A DNA stretch of 64,000 bases from Neoceratodus forsteri. Taxonomy: Eukaryota > Chordata > Ceratodontiformes > Ceratodontidae. The notes beneath the pieces are model-generated. The model saw nothing but the letters and a program-made list of their open reading frames with translations. It searched no databases and was not told where the DNA came from. Both the position numbers and the translations under genes were made by a program. This document shows positions 32,140-43,632 of the stretch, piece after piece (position 1 is the first letter of the stretch; each line of letters opens with the position of its first letter). Where the stretch lies: NCBI GenBank assembly GCA_016271365.2, contig CM057459.1, forward strand, positions 823,920,501-823,984,500, read 5' to 3'.

Positions 32140-34940
32140 CTTGTGATACCCCTACTAATACACCCCAACATCCCTCTAGCCTTTCCTATTGCTTTAGTGG
32201 TCTGCTTGGATGATTTCAGGTCATCTGTGATGATGATGATGATAATGATGCCTAAGCCTCTTTCTTCCCCTTGTGATTGCTAACAACTCCCCTCCCAGCC
32301 TATAGGTGGCTTCAGGGTTTCTCTTCCCTATGTGCATCATCTTGCACTTCTTTGCTTTAAACCCCAGTTGCCACTGTTCTGACCATTTTGCCAGTTTATC
32401 CAGATCTCTTCTTATTCTGCCCACCCCATCTGGATCATCTACTCTGTTGCAGAGCTTGGTGTCATCTGCAAACAGACAAACCTTACCCTGTAGTCCATCT
32501 GCAATGTCACGATGAAAATATTGAAGAGGACGGGCGCCAGAACTGATCCCTGAGGTATCCCACTTGCGACTTGCATCTCTTCTGACTATATACCATTTAC
32601 CACCACTCTCTGTTTTCTGCCCGCCAACCAGTTTGCAACCCAGTTGACCAACGTCTGACCCAGCCTGAGCCTACCCAGCTTATTAATCAATCTTCGATGT
32701 GGAACAGTATCAAAAGCTTTGCTGAAGTCAAGGTAGGTGACATCAACTGCTCCCCCTTGGTCCACCACTCTGGTTACCCAGTCAAAGAAATCTATGAGAT
32801 TAGTTTGACAGGACCTTCCTGTTGTAAACCCATGTTGTCTTGGATCCTGTGCTCCTACGGATTCCAAGTGCTGCACTATCCTTTCCTTAAGGAATGCCTC
32901 CATAATATTGCCCACTGCTGAGGAAAGACTGACTGGTCTGTAGTTCCCTGCCTCCTTCCTGCTACCACTCTTGTGGAGTGGGATCACATGAGCCTTTCTC
33001 CAGTCTTCTGGGACCTCTCCCATGCTCAGAGACTCACTGAACAGTTCTGATAATGGCTCTGCTAGTTCCACCCTTAGCTGCCCTACCTTTTCCTCAGTAA
33101 ATACTGAGCAAAAGTATCTATTTAGAATAGATGCTTTTCCTTGGTCCTCCTCCTCACACTCCCCCTTATCCCCTTTGATCTTAGCAATACCCCTTTTTGG
33201 AAATACTTCTTTCACTAATGTAGCTATAGAAAGTCTTGTCACCTTCTTTTACTGTTCATGCTAGTGTTTCCTCTATTTGGGCCTTTGCCTGCCTTACTGC
33301 CTTCCCTGCTTCCCTTAGGGAAGTTTGGTATGCCTCCCTATCTTCATCCAGCTGCGTTTCCTTATATATATTCTGAAGGCCAGACTTTTGGCTCTGTCCT
33401 TTTCTGCTACTGTTCTTGAGAAATAAAATGGTTTCCTTCTTTCTTTGCTCTTCATTTTCCCTGTAACACAATGGGCTGTTGCTTCAAGTATTGCATCCTT
33501 AATGCTTGCTCACTTTGCCTGTACCCCCTCACCTGTATTTCTTTTTGCAAGGGCTAGCTTAACTCTGTTGCCCATCTTATCAAAGTCAGCTCCTCTGAAG
33601 ATCCATATGTTTGCCTTGGAATGGGATGATTTAGTTCTAGTGGCCAAACTGAACCATACCATGTGATGGTCAACGGCCCCCAGGTGACCTTCTACCTGGA
33701 GATCTGTGATCCTTTCCCGATTAGTCAGTGCCAGATCTAGGATAACCCTGTCTCTTGTGGGTTGTTCTACCAGTTGTTTGAGGCCTTCCCCCTACAGGGA
33801 ATCCACTGTGTGTCCAGTTCTGCCAGATGTTTCTGTTGGTATTGACCATTCTGTATCTGGCATGTTGAAGTCTCCCATTATCAGAACTTCCCCTTTAGCA
33901 GTCTTGTTTTGTATATCTTCTAACAGTAATGTGTCTATGTCCTCCCCCTGGTCTGGAGGCCTGTAAATAATCCCAGTTTGTATGGTAGTGCTATTTCCTG
34001 TTTCCAGGGTGACCCACAGTTCTTCTGGCTTCTTATGTGTAGTCTGAATTTCTGTAGCTTTGATATTTTCATTGACGTAGTGGGCCACTCCACCCCCCCT
34101 CCCTTTTTGAACGTCGGTCTCTTCTGAACAGTACATAGCTGGGTACTGAAGTCTCCCAAGTGTGGTTACTGGTGAACCATGTCTCACTAATGGCTACTAT
34201 GTCCAGTTTAGCCTCTATCATTGTTGCCTGCAGGTCGAGGATCTTGTTTCCCAGACTGCGAGCATGAATTTCGATTGGCCATATTTTGGTGTGTTAGTTG
34301 TTGGGCGAGCATCGGTGTTTCCCCTGTGCATTGCATGGGGAGCCGGACCTTCTTCCTTACCTCGTGATGCAAATGAACTGCAAAGATGCTGAACACCTGT
34401 TTGATCACTAGCTGAGGGGGGAAGGGTGTTCTTCCCATTAAAACGTATTGGGTGCTACACCCCTCTCCCAATTTGTTAGTTTAAATATTCTGCAAAGACA
34501 TCAAACTTCTGCCCCAATGCACTGACTCCCTCCTTAGTCAGATGCAGCCCATCAAATTTAAAGAACTTTTACTCCAAAAGCTGTTGCCAGTTACCTACAA
34601 ATTTGTATCCTATTTCCTGGCACCAGCTCTTGAGCCACATGTTTAGCTCCCCTATCTCCCCTTCTCTGACCTTCCATCTATCTGCCCCCATCTTCCAGAC
34701 TGGCAGGATGAGATGCCGGATGAAATGGATAACCATTTGTCACCCAGCCTGGTCAGGTGTTCCTTGGTCTCCACAACTGCCCGGCTGGTGAGATCATTAG
34801 TCCCTGTGTGTACCAGGACATCAATGTTTTCTCCTGCCTCCTGCACGATTTTAGCAATGTGGTCAGTGTCTCTCCATGCTGATGTTCCTGGGAGACATCT
34901 GATCATTACCACAGGGTGGAAGTAGGTATCAACTCCCTGA
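32140..34940 (-). pseudogene. CR1 ORF1 esterase and ORF2 endonuclease/RT pseudogene
   Basis: Esterase part: FIGDSGS near 34,950, CLPGTSAWRDTDHIAKIV, and the GTND block VHTGTNDLTSRA (34,810-34,775), the SGNH-hydrolase signature of CR1 ORF1. ORF2 endonuclease: GGGVAHYV, IIYRPPDQ and MGDFNMPDTEW (33,880-33,850). The linker and RT follow: VPEDWRKAHVIPLHKSGSRK, NYRPVSLSSAVGN, motif A VTYLDFSKAFDTVPHRR (32,745-32,690) and motif C LFADDTKLCNRVD (32,485-32,445), both catalytic sites intact. A stretch of His codons at 32,225-32,250 comes from an expanded ATG/ATC trinucleotide run. Frameshifts in the endonuclease and RT make it a pseudogene. Confidence 0.85.
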
Positions 34941-34963
34941 ATCTCCTATGAAACAGAAGTAAC

Positions 34964-35920
34964 TAAGTTTATTTATGGAAGTCGGATGGTTTACTTTGTA
35001 AAAAAAGCAATGTTGTGCATTGAGTGTTGCCACTTGGTAGAGTCTGCTAAAGATGTTGGCATTAGGATGCTGGGTTAATTTTTAGACATCTTTTCATAAT
35101 TGGTAGATCTACTGCAAGTTTGAAAAATTCAGGGCAAGGTGGTGGCAGACTTAACTGAAGAGGATTGAGTCCATGAGTACCAGCATCAGCTTTATTTATT
35201 AGAGTGCTGTGCTTTGAAAATTACTTTTTGTTTAAAAATCTTTATATAGAGATTTGAAAAAGAAATGAAAACTTTTGATTGTGCCATGCGAGTGAGTGGT
35301 TGAAGAAAGTCCAGACTGTGTTATGCTGTTTTTAATGTGGCGTTGGGAAGCTGCTGATGGGCATGCAGGTGGACACTGAGTTGAGGGGGGGGCCAAGGTT
35401 AATTGTGTAGTAGCAGTTTTGTTTACAAAAAATATTTTTGTGGTGTGTTGCTACATTGTTTGGAGGCAGACATTAGAAAGATATGAATGCTATAGGGAGG
35501 AATGACCATGTATAACTCAAGGAGATTCAGTGGGAAGGTGGTAAATTTGCTGTAGTGTTACAGTTTTTGGGAAGAAGTTCCTGCTGGTGGCCAGGAGAAG
35601 GGGTGGGTGGGCGATGCACATAAATGCCTATGACATGTTTACAATATGCAATAAATGAAATTTAAACAACAGCATCCAAGATAATGAATTTATTTAACAC
35701 CTTCTGAGTCCATGCCTGTTGCATAAATATATGTATGCAAGTAAGAATGTAATACATCTGTTTAGTATTTTTGTTTTTTCATAGAGGTACAATTTGGTAT
35801 TTTTTTAGTATTTTTGGCAGTGACCTCATATCTCTAACTCTGTTATGCATGGCTAATCCTGTTTTCTCTTTAATAGAAATTATATTGAGTGGCATAGCAA
35901 AGCCTGATATTATGGTTCCT
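34964..35920. other. Unassigned 957-bp segment between 13-bp direct repeats
   Basis: GAAACAGAAGTAA occurs at about 34,950-34,963 and 35,921-35,933 on either side. This looks like the target duplication of an inserted element, but I see no terminal motif, ORF or poly-A that identifies it. Sequence is AT-rich and non-coding. Confidence 0.4.
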
Positions 35921-35933
35921 GAAACAGAAGTAA

Positions 35934-36337
35934 AGATAGAGCAACTAGAGGAACGGAGGGAGAGGGAGGATATGATAGAAACTTTAACATAAGGTTCAAG
36001 AGGGAAGCATGTTTAAAAAAGAAGATGCTCAAGGACAAGGGGTCATGTTGTGAAACTGGAGGGGGTAGACTCAGGAGAGATGTGAGGAAGTACGTCTTCA
36101 TAGAGAGGGTGGTGGATACCTTGAACAGCCTCCCAGAGGAGGGAGTGGGGGTTAAAACTGCAGCAGGGTTCAAGAAAGCATAGGATAGGCAAAATGGAAC
36201 CTTAATGATAAGACAAGGGAGGGTATAAGCTGGAGATCATGTAGGGTCTGCAGTGATGCAGTAGGTAGGGAAAAACAGGCAGACTAGGTGAGCCAAGTGG
36301 TCCTTATCCGCCATCAATTTCTATGTTTCTATGTTTA
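35934..36337 (+). mobile_element. CR1 LINE 3' end
   Basis: The ORF2 C-terminus starts with QLEERREREDMIETLT. After a frameshift comes LRRDVRKYVFIERVVDTLN. A 3'UTR with GGCAGACTAGGTGAGCC follows and the end is repeated TTTCTATG (36,318-36,337). It is 5'-truncated and about 400 bp. Confidence 0.85.
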
Positions 36338-36581
36338 ACTAAGTGCATGAATCTAATAAACTCAATCAGATGCAGCATTAAATGCTTGGATATATATAAA
36401 ATACTCTGCTCCATATTTGGTGTTGACAAAAAATTATTTTATTTTTATATTGTTTACAATGTATTGTTGTACAGTATGTTGCATTTATCTCACATTAGTG
36501 TTTGTACTGTTAGAGACATGTTATGTTCAGGGATAATTATTTATGATAATGATGACATATGTATGCATTAACTGGTGTTTA

Positions 36582-36583
<2 letters not shown>

Positions 36584-36621
<38 letters not shown>
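36584..36621. repeat. (TA)n microsatellite
   Basis: 38 bp of uninterrupted TA. Surrounding DNA (36,338-37,594) is otherwise anonymous. Confidence 0.95.
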
Positions 36622-36624
<3 letters not shown>

Positions 36625-37594
36625 CTCTAAAGTAACACTGTATCCCCTGAAGAAGGCATCTTTCTCTGTCAGTATGTAAGGGAGTATTCCAGCCTGTGGC
36701 TAGTTTAGTCCACACAGGAATTTTTGCACTTTGTATCTTTGCACTAAAATGCACTTTAAATAATGCTTGAGCGATAGTTTCTGACTGAAACAAAATGCCT
36801 GGTGTGCTTGTTTTCCTTCTAGTAACTGTGTACTTACAGAATGAGTGAGCAGCTTACCATATTAAGTGATTAAAACACAACAGGCTGTGCCATGCAGTGG
36901 GATAATGCACCATGCAGAGATTAAATGCACACTCCTGTTGCTGATAAGGCATGACATGTTATCAGAGTGCCTTTGAACCCTGAATTGTTCATTCAGTCCC
37001 TGTGAATGCATTATCCACTGCACTGCACAGCTTTCAAGTATGTTTCTGTCACACCATTGTAAAATAGTATTTGACTTGCAACAGCTATGAACAAGCATTT
37101 GTCAATGCTAAATGTTGTCTTGCTGGCATTGGCATTGGTAGTGCAGGAGTTAGAGAGATGCATAATAGGAATGCAAGTGAAGTATGGAACTGACGCCAAC
37201 CCCACCCCACCCTGCAGAGACTGACAGGCATTGAGGTGTTCCTTTGGGTCATTGGCCATAAAGCTCATGCCATTTCACCTCAATCTACCCTGCAGACTCC
37301 GACAAGTGTTGCATTGTACTTGTGGTCATTGGGCCTTATGCTCACCCCATTCCATAAGGAACTACTTTGAGATGGGTAGAGTATAGGATAATGGGGTGAA
37401 CTTTGGGACCGAAGAGGCCAAGGCACACCTTGATGCCTGTCACTGGCTGCAGGGTGAGGGTGGGGTTGGAATGGCCTGACCATTACAACCAACAATCCAA
37501 AGTCACACCCCTGATACTTGTTAGTCTCTACAGGGTGGGACGTTATGGTTAGAAACCCCTAACACCTTGGGCATTTGTTGGTATTTGCACTCCA

Positions 37595-38690
37595 GATTTT
37601 CAACATGGGCTTTTTGTGACCCCACCTCATGAAAGCATTTGGGACCTCCACTCATAAACAGTAGCTCTGGGATTTTGTCAATCTGTCCCGAATGTTGATT
37701 TCCCACAGCGATCATGCCATTCTGCGCCAGATGTGCAAAAACACATTTTGGGCAGGATCTGAAAAATGACAGCTGTACTGTTCATAAGGAGGTGTGAAGA
37801 AATGGCAATGTTGAAAATCTGGAGTGAAAATATTACAAATTCTTGAAGTTACGAGCGTGCATGGAAACTGCGCAATGCAAGCTTGTAACACAGTCACTTT
37901 TTGGATTTTTTTCGCCAAATTTTCAAAATAGGCATTTTGGGACTTCCGCTCATAAAAATATTAAAAATTCTCGATGTTACAAGCGTGCGTGGAAACTGCT
38001 CAATGCACGCTCATAACACAGTAATTATTTGGAATTTTTTCACCAAATTTGCAACATAGGCTTTTTGGGAGCCCACCTCATGAACAGTGACACTGTCATT
38101 TTGTTACTCGGTCTTGAAAGGTGATTCCATGCAGTGACTGTGAATTCACCTTTCACGGCTGAATAATGAAATGACAGTGGCTGATTTCATGAGGTGGGGT
38201 CCCAAGAACCCCATGTTGAAAATTTGGAGCCAAAACTTAAAAAAAAGGCTGAGATATCTACCGCATTGACCCCCCCCCCCCATTAATGTCATAATACAGC
38301 TTACTGGCATTTCTTCAGTTTGCAGCTGGCTTTGAAAACTGCAGACATATTCCAGACTCAACGACGGATCATTTTATTTTTGTCAGGAATGGACAGCGTG
38401 GAAGGTTTTCTTTATTTACAGGTGAAATAAAACAACTGTTTGGCACACTGGGTGGGCTCCCAGTGTGCCCCATGACTTTAGGGGTTATGTTGGCCACATT
38501 GGAGTGGGCTCACAGTATGGCACACAATGGGGGTAGAGCAGGGACAGGAACATGCCAACATGGCCGGATTCAGAACAGATGAAGCACACTGGAGTGGGCT
38601 TCCAGTGTGTCAACCAATCTTGGGGGGGGAGTTATAAACATGCCAACAGGGGGGATTGGGCACCACCACCATAGTTGGCTTTCTAAGGAT
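37595..38690. repeat. Unassigned dispersed repeat, copy A
   Basis: It shares long stretches with 60,350-61,700. The common modules are AACATGG(G/A)CTTTTTGG, CCCACCTCATGAACAGTG, TGCAAAAACACATTT, AATGGCAATGTT-AAAAT and CAATGCACGCTCATAACACAGT. These recur within the copy as imperfect ~300-bp units (near 37,595, 37,910 and 38,031). A palindromic core at 38,031-38,238 is followed by a 3' region where CACTGG-GTGGGCTCCCAGTGTG recurs three times (38,443, 38,498, 38,587). There is no ORF and no clear terminal repeats. It is probably a non-autonomous element; the family is unknown to me. Confidence 0.65.
38031..38238. repeat. Palindromic core of repeat copy A
   Basis: The left arm starts GGAATTTTTTCACCAAATTT and includes CCCACCTCATGAACAGTG. 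The right arm mirrors it with CATGAGGTGGGGTCCC and AACATG.. in inverted order, ending near 38,238. Arms are about 95-100 bp and imperfect. Confidence 0.7.
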
Positions 38691-39499
38691 TGTGAGAGGT
38701 GGATGGTGACAGCCATTGCCATGTTTATTGAAATGTTTCAGCAGGCAAGGCACGGCCTGCAACAATGAGGCACTCCCTCATTGTGGTGGTGAATTTCTTT
38801 CAAGTTAGTGGCATGCTTCTCAGCTGTTGCTCATTCATTGGTGCCACAGAGACAAGCCCAAAAAAGCAGTGGTGGCATTGGCCACAACACTGTCACATCT
38901 CCACAACCTGCTACTCCAGCAAGCTGCCACAAAATGTCGCTTGCGCTGCCTGCGGAAGACAACATAAAGAGAACTGTAGTATGTCTTTTTAGAGCAGGTG
39001 CATAGATTTCAAGTCATAGTTGCACATGTTACAGTACAGGCAGCTAGTCTGTGGGGCAGACAGCTATTGAAAATCTGTGAGGTGCCTTTCAACTAATTAT
39101 TTACCTAATGTGTTTGTCTCAGATCAGGCAGATAGCAGCAGTCATCAGTTAACTTTCAGGAGGGTTCTTGTCTGTTACAGTCAAACAAATTGTTTTAATG
39201 CAAAGTCAAGGACCCACAAGAATTTGTTGCCGCTAATACCTGCTCCTCAATGGGGATAGTGTTTAATTTGTTTATTACCAGTGCTATCACCCACACTGCT
39301 ATTGTAATTTTGCTAATACTCCCAGGATGGATTTGGTCCAGTGCTATGGGTCAGTGAATTACTTGTTTTACTTGCAAACTGTGGTCACCCTTCTTTTCTT
39401 CAAACATGTTCCTTACATTATTAATACAGCTGACCTACTGAACCACAGTATTGCTACCTGAACCTGTTGATTCCTCAGCGATAAAAGAGGCTGTCTGTC
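38691..39499. other. Anonymous DNA between repeat A and the L2
   Basis: Frames of up to 75 codons have no recognised motif. No repeat boundary is defined. The start of the L2 to the right is approximate. Confidence 0.4.
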
Positions 39500-39723
39500 A
39501 TGGTCCCACACTGATATCAAGGTTTACTGATCCCCCTGAACAACCCTTCAGTACCTAAGCACCCAAGTCATATGTCCCCAACACTGGACACCTAACCCTC
39601 ATGGCACTTGTGGAGTGCTACGGGTTTGCCCAACATGGTCATGTCTCCAGGAACACGAATCTGTCCTTCCCTCATAGGAGTAAAACCATGTGACTGAAGC
39701 ACTACATCAGAGCTACTAGAGGC

Positions 39724-39777
39724 CTTACAATAATAATACTTCTATTGTCCGGCAATGTCCACCCCAACCCTACCTCT
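39724..39777 (+). other. Degenerate 2A-like motif relic in L2
   Basis: The frame reads LTIIILLLSGNVHPNPTS directly before the endonuclease start region. L2-type 2A-like motifs read SGDVHPNPGP. Here Asp is Asn and the terminal GP is TS, so the motif is dead. Its position and hydrophobic lead match the motif in the other L2-like family at 3,174-3,230. Confidence 0.6.
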
Positions 39778-41543
39778 GTTGGTAGATCTGGGTCTGCCAC
39801 CCATAGCCAAGGACTTCCAAACATAATCTCCATAAATATTGGTAGTCTTCTACTTAAACTTGCCCACTTCAAAGCCTGGATTGAGTTAGTGCAACCAGAT
39901 TTGTCTAAATCAAACTCGGCTCAGTCCATACATACCTGATGCCACAATCTCATTGCCCGGCTTCAATTTCTTCAGGGAGGATAGAATAGGCAAGCTAGGT
40001 GGGGACTGTCTTGAGCAAACCTGCAAGCCTCTAAAATTATGATCAAAGAATTAACCAGATGCTGCGAATGCCTAGCAATTAAGGTTTTGATAGGGAAAGG
40101 GCACAGATCTCTTAAAGGGCACAAGTCTTTTGTCATCCTTTCTGTATATATCCCACCGGATAAACAGAATAGAACAATAGAGTCACTTACTACTTCATGC
40201 AATGCAATCAGAACTGGGAATTCATTGTTAACGGTGATTTTAACATAAACTGGAATGCTAAGTCCAGCACAGGTCATAAGGATAAGGTGTCCAGCATATT
40301 TCTCACACAAATGGTTACTGAGTACACCAGGACCAATTATAAAACAGGCACCATGACAATACTGGAATGGGTAATAGCTGCACACCTTGATAGGGTTAAA
40401 ATTGTCAAATTTGTGCCAGATATCCTAAGTGATCACTCCCTGGTGCAATGTTTATGGGCAGTTAAACAGACAAGGCCACCCCTGGATCACAGTCAACAAA
40501 GTCCTAAACAGAAAGAAGGTGCCTGAATTCAAACCTTACTTGGCCAAAATTGATTGGAGCTTCTTAGATGCCATTCCCAATATTGACTTGCCCTAGAATT
40601 CTCTGACTTTGAGTTCATATATTCCTGTGATAAATGTTCACCCTTTAAAACAACGCAAGGCAGCAGTAAAGCTATCAGCATGGATCACCTCCAAACTCCT
40701 TGCCTGCATAATGGATAGGGACAATCTGTGGGCATTGGTCAGGAGAACAGGATCCTCTGTCCACCACAAAAGTACAATGAAGTCTACAATAAATGCACCA
40801 GTATGATTAAAAAGGACAAATCTGATCAGCAGACCCAGAACTGGAACAATGACAAAATATTCTGAGACAACTTCTTAGAGCTCCTTGGCAAGGGTGTTAA
40901 AAACAATATTCAAATGCTCATTGTGGGGGGGGGGTCAAGGGGTCCTTGATCCCATTGAAATTGCCAATGACTTCAACATAGCCTTTACTGACCTCAGTTT
41001 CATCATCTCCACTGAGCCTGCCCATACCCCCTTGTAGAGAACCTGGTTCAGAAGCCTCCCATATGGTGGGCTCGGAACCCCAGGTACCCTAAATTCTACT
41101 TCAAGGTTGTTTCAGTCAAAGGCACTTCAAAATATATCAGTAGAGTACCTGGCAAAAATAGGTGTGGGAGTTATTTGGTTGATAAGAGACTTTTTATCCT
41201 GGAGATAGAGGAACTTTCATACCCTTCTCTAGAATTTTTAACTTTTACCTCTGCTACTCGGAGTTCCCTGGGAAATGGAAATCTGCCCAGGTTGCAACAG
41301 TTTTAAAAATGGTACTCACACTAGCCTTGTCAGTTACCCACCCATTTCTATTTTCTCTCCCCTGTTCAAGGCCATTGAGAGAATAGTTTCTGACCGACCT
41401 GTCACATGCCTTGAAAAATACAGTGTCCAGTGCGTACAGCAGCATGGCTTCCAGAAGCTATACAGCACCACCACCACCACGGCACTGTTGGAATACACCA
41501 GCTATGCTCATGAGGCTGTTGACAATGGTGACCTTGCTGGAGC

Positions 41544-41580
41544 TATATATATATATATATATAGATATAGACACTATATA
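41544..41580. repeat. (TA)n microsatellite inside L2 RT motif A
   Basis: A TA run follows the codons for GAIYI, where L2 would have D-L-T-K-A-F. The motif resumes after the tract as LTKAFN. The expansion therefore grew within the catalytic motif of a dead copy. Confidence 0.8.
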
Positions 41581-42689
41581 TCGACCTTACTAAAGCTTTC
41601 AACCTGATCAACCATGAGCTCATACTTAACAAACTCCCTTGCCCTGGGTTTGTCACAGAACACTGCAGGCTGGCTTTACATCTATCTCACCAACTGCTCT
41701 CAGCATGTGAAGACCATAAATCTTTGTCTTACACTAGGGGAGTGGATATTAATGTACTCCAGGGCTTCATCTTGGCCTACTCTAATTTGGCCTCTTCAAA
41801 ATTCAACTGCATGATGCCTGTCAGGCAGCCAATGTATTCCTGTTGCCAATAATGCTGTCATTTATTCCAAAAACCCCTGACCTCGACAGCCTCAACGCCA
41901 CTTTCCAAAGTAACTTCAGGTAACTAGAAAGGTGATTCTATAAGAACAAACTGTTCCTCAACTACAAAAAAAAAAAAAAACACAAAGATCATGCTGTTCT
42001 CTAGTCTGCTACAGAAGAGGAAAGTTCCACCCTTTGTCATTCGAAGTGGCCAGAGACAAAACCTTGAACTGGTGGAGACCTTCAATTAATGATGGGCTAC
42101 TCATCGGGTAGCTGGAGTGGGTATGTCTGGTATCAGTGGTTTGGTCAGGTAGGGTAGTTTGGGTAATTTACTACACTACCTAACCTAACCTAACAGTGCA
42201 CTTTGTGGGTCGGGTACTGTAGCCGCACGTAATGGGTCAAGTAGTGGGTAATTTAAAAAAAAGAAATTTTTCAGAAAGCCTGTGGGGGTCCTGGGAGTTT
42301 TCCAACATATAATCAGGCAGTACAGGCAGTCTGTGGGGTTCTCACAGCAGACAGGAGCACATGACACCAGCCTGACAATCTGATTGGTCAGTGCTGGTGT
42401 CTGAGCTCCCTGTCTTCTGTGTGAGCACTCAGAATACATCCAGAGCTTGGAGGGAGAGGGAGCAATGTGCTGGGTGAACTTGCAGTAGCAATTCACATCG
42501 AAGTTAAATTTAATTTAAAAAAAACTCCAAGCACATCCACCAACGAAGGAGGCTAGGAGTGGATCAAGAGAACATGGGGACTGAAGGGGGAAATCAAGGG
42601 ATTGTGTGTGACTCGGGAGAGAAGGAGAAAGGGGGGGGCATTCTTTGCTTGCACTAGCTCTGAAAGCATTCAAACTGTATACACTATGT

Positions 42690-43632
42690 GTTGTTTGGTG
42701 CCCTGAGTTCTTTCGTGATATAGCACTACTCTTTGTGTTTCAGTATAGGAAAGCCATTTTAGGCTGTAGGCACTGATAGATGCCCAAACTCTGTAACATA
42801 GCTACTCTGTGTGTTTGTGCAGTATAGTGAAAACCCTTTAGGCTCTATAAACACACACTGTCTGAGGTGTCCTGAGCCCTGTCTGTGACTTATACTGTCT
42901 GTCTGCAGTATACTGAAAGCCATTAGACTGTATAAATGCTGTCTGTTGTTAGGTGCCATAAGCCCCGTGTGTGACATACTGTATACTCTGTGTCGCTCTG
43001 TAGTATAGTGAAGCCATTTAGGCAGTATTAAACACTGTCTGTTTTTGATGCCCTGAGCCCTGTTTATGACATAGCTACTCTGTGTGTCTCTGCAGTATAG
43101 TGAAAGGCATTTAGACTGTATACATACACACTTTGTATATGGTGCACTGAACACTGCGTGTGACATATATAGCTTCTCTGTGTCTCTGCATAAAGCCATT
43201 TTGGCTGTGTTAAATAGTGTCTGTTAGGTACCCCAAGCCCTATCTGTGGCATATAGCTACTCTGTGTCTCTGAATAAAGCCATTTACTCTGTATTATGCA
43301 GTGTCCGTTAGGTTCAGAGCCCTGTGTGTGACATATAGCTACTCTGTGCCTTTGCATGAAGCCATTTCACCTGTATTACATAGTGTCTGTTAGGTGCCCA
43401 GAGCCCTGTGTGTGGCATACAGCTAATTTGTGTCTCTTCATAAAGCAATTTCTATTATATTATACACTGTTTGTTAGGTGCTCCTAGTCCTGTCTGTGAC
43501 ATATAGCTACTCTGTGTATTTGCATCAAGCTATTTAGGCTATATTATAGTATTATAGTGTATGTTAGGTGCCCTGAGCCCTATCATAGGTTCGCTGTGTG
43601 TGACATAGCTCTGCAGTATAATGAAAGCCATG
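42690..43632. repeat. Tandem array, ~10.5 copies of an 82-95 bp unit, 5' of the transposase
   Basis: The unit consensus carries GTGTGACATATAGCTACTCT, GTGTCTCTGCA, ATAAAGCCATTT, a TGTATTA-type segment, CACTGTCTGTTAGGTGCC and CTGAGCCCTG. Successive copies differ by 10-30%. The final partial copy (CAGTATAATGAAAGCCATGG) supplies the transposase start codon, so the array forms the 5'UTR/promoter side of the gene. Confidence 0.9.

Larger units (their letters stand above)
29812..34963 (-). mobile_element. Long CR1 LINE, minus strand, split by an L2-like insertion
   Basis: The 3' terminus at 29,812-29,830 is the repeated ACATAGAA (TTCTATGT on the element strand) that ends every CR1 here. Going 5', the RT C-terminus (30,225-29,917), RT (33,240-32,140), endonuclease (34,190-33,600) and ORF1 esterase (34,950-34,650) follow in order. 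The copy would be about 3.4 kb without the 1.7-kb L2-like LINE at 30,414-32,130. Reading across that insertion gives GITSRK then [13 protein letters not shown], exactly the usual CR1 continuation. The 5' end is at about 34,963. Confidence 0.9.
39500..42087 (+). mobile_element. L2 LINE, 5' part, split by a hAT
   Basis: A plus-strand L2-group LINE whose remaining 0.86 kb is at 54,574-55,432. Coding is badly broken. There is a 2A-like relic (39,724-39,777) and endonuclease pieces VNGDFNINW (40,225-40,250) and ILSDHSLVQ (40,420-40,450). RT pieces are SYPPISIFSPLFKAIERIVS (41,335-41,390) and HGFQKLYSTTTTTALLEYTS. Motif A is disrupted by a TA microsatellite (GAIYI...LTKAFN). The thumb ends LELVETFN at the hAT junction (42,087). 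An 8-bp duplication (CTTCAATT / CTTAAGAT) marks the junction. The 5' limit near 39,500 is approximate. Confidence 0.82.

Noticed and set aside
34950..36337. 5' inversion (twin priming) joining the minus CR1 at 29.8-35.0 kb with the plus CR1 at 35.9 kb
   Set aside because: Each has its own 3' terminal repeat, so they are separate insertions.
42179..42193. CCTAACCTAACCTAAC as an interstitial telomere repeat
   Set aside because: Period is 5 (CCTAA), not the vertebrate CCCTAA hexamer, and it is only three units in a hAT subterminal region rich in GGGTA words.
42690..43632. CRISPR array
   Set aside because: Contiguous degenerate tandem units without unique spacers, in a vertebrate transposon.
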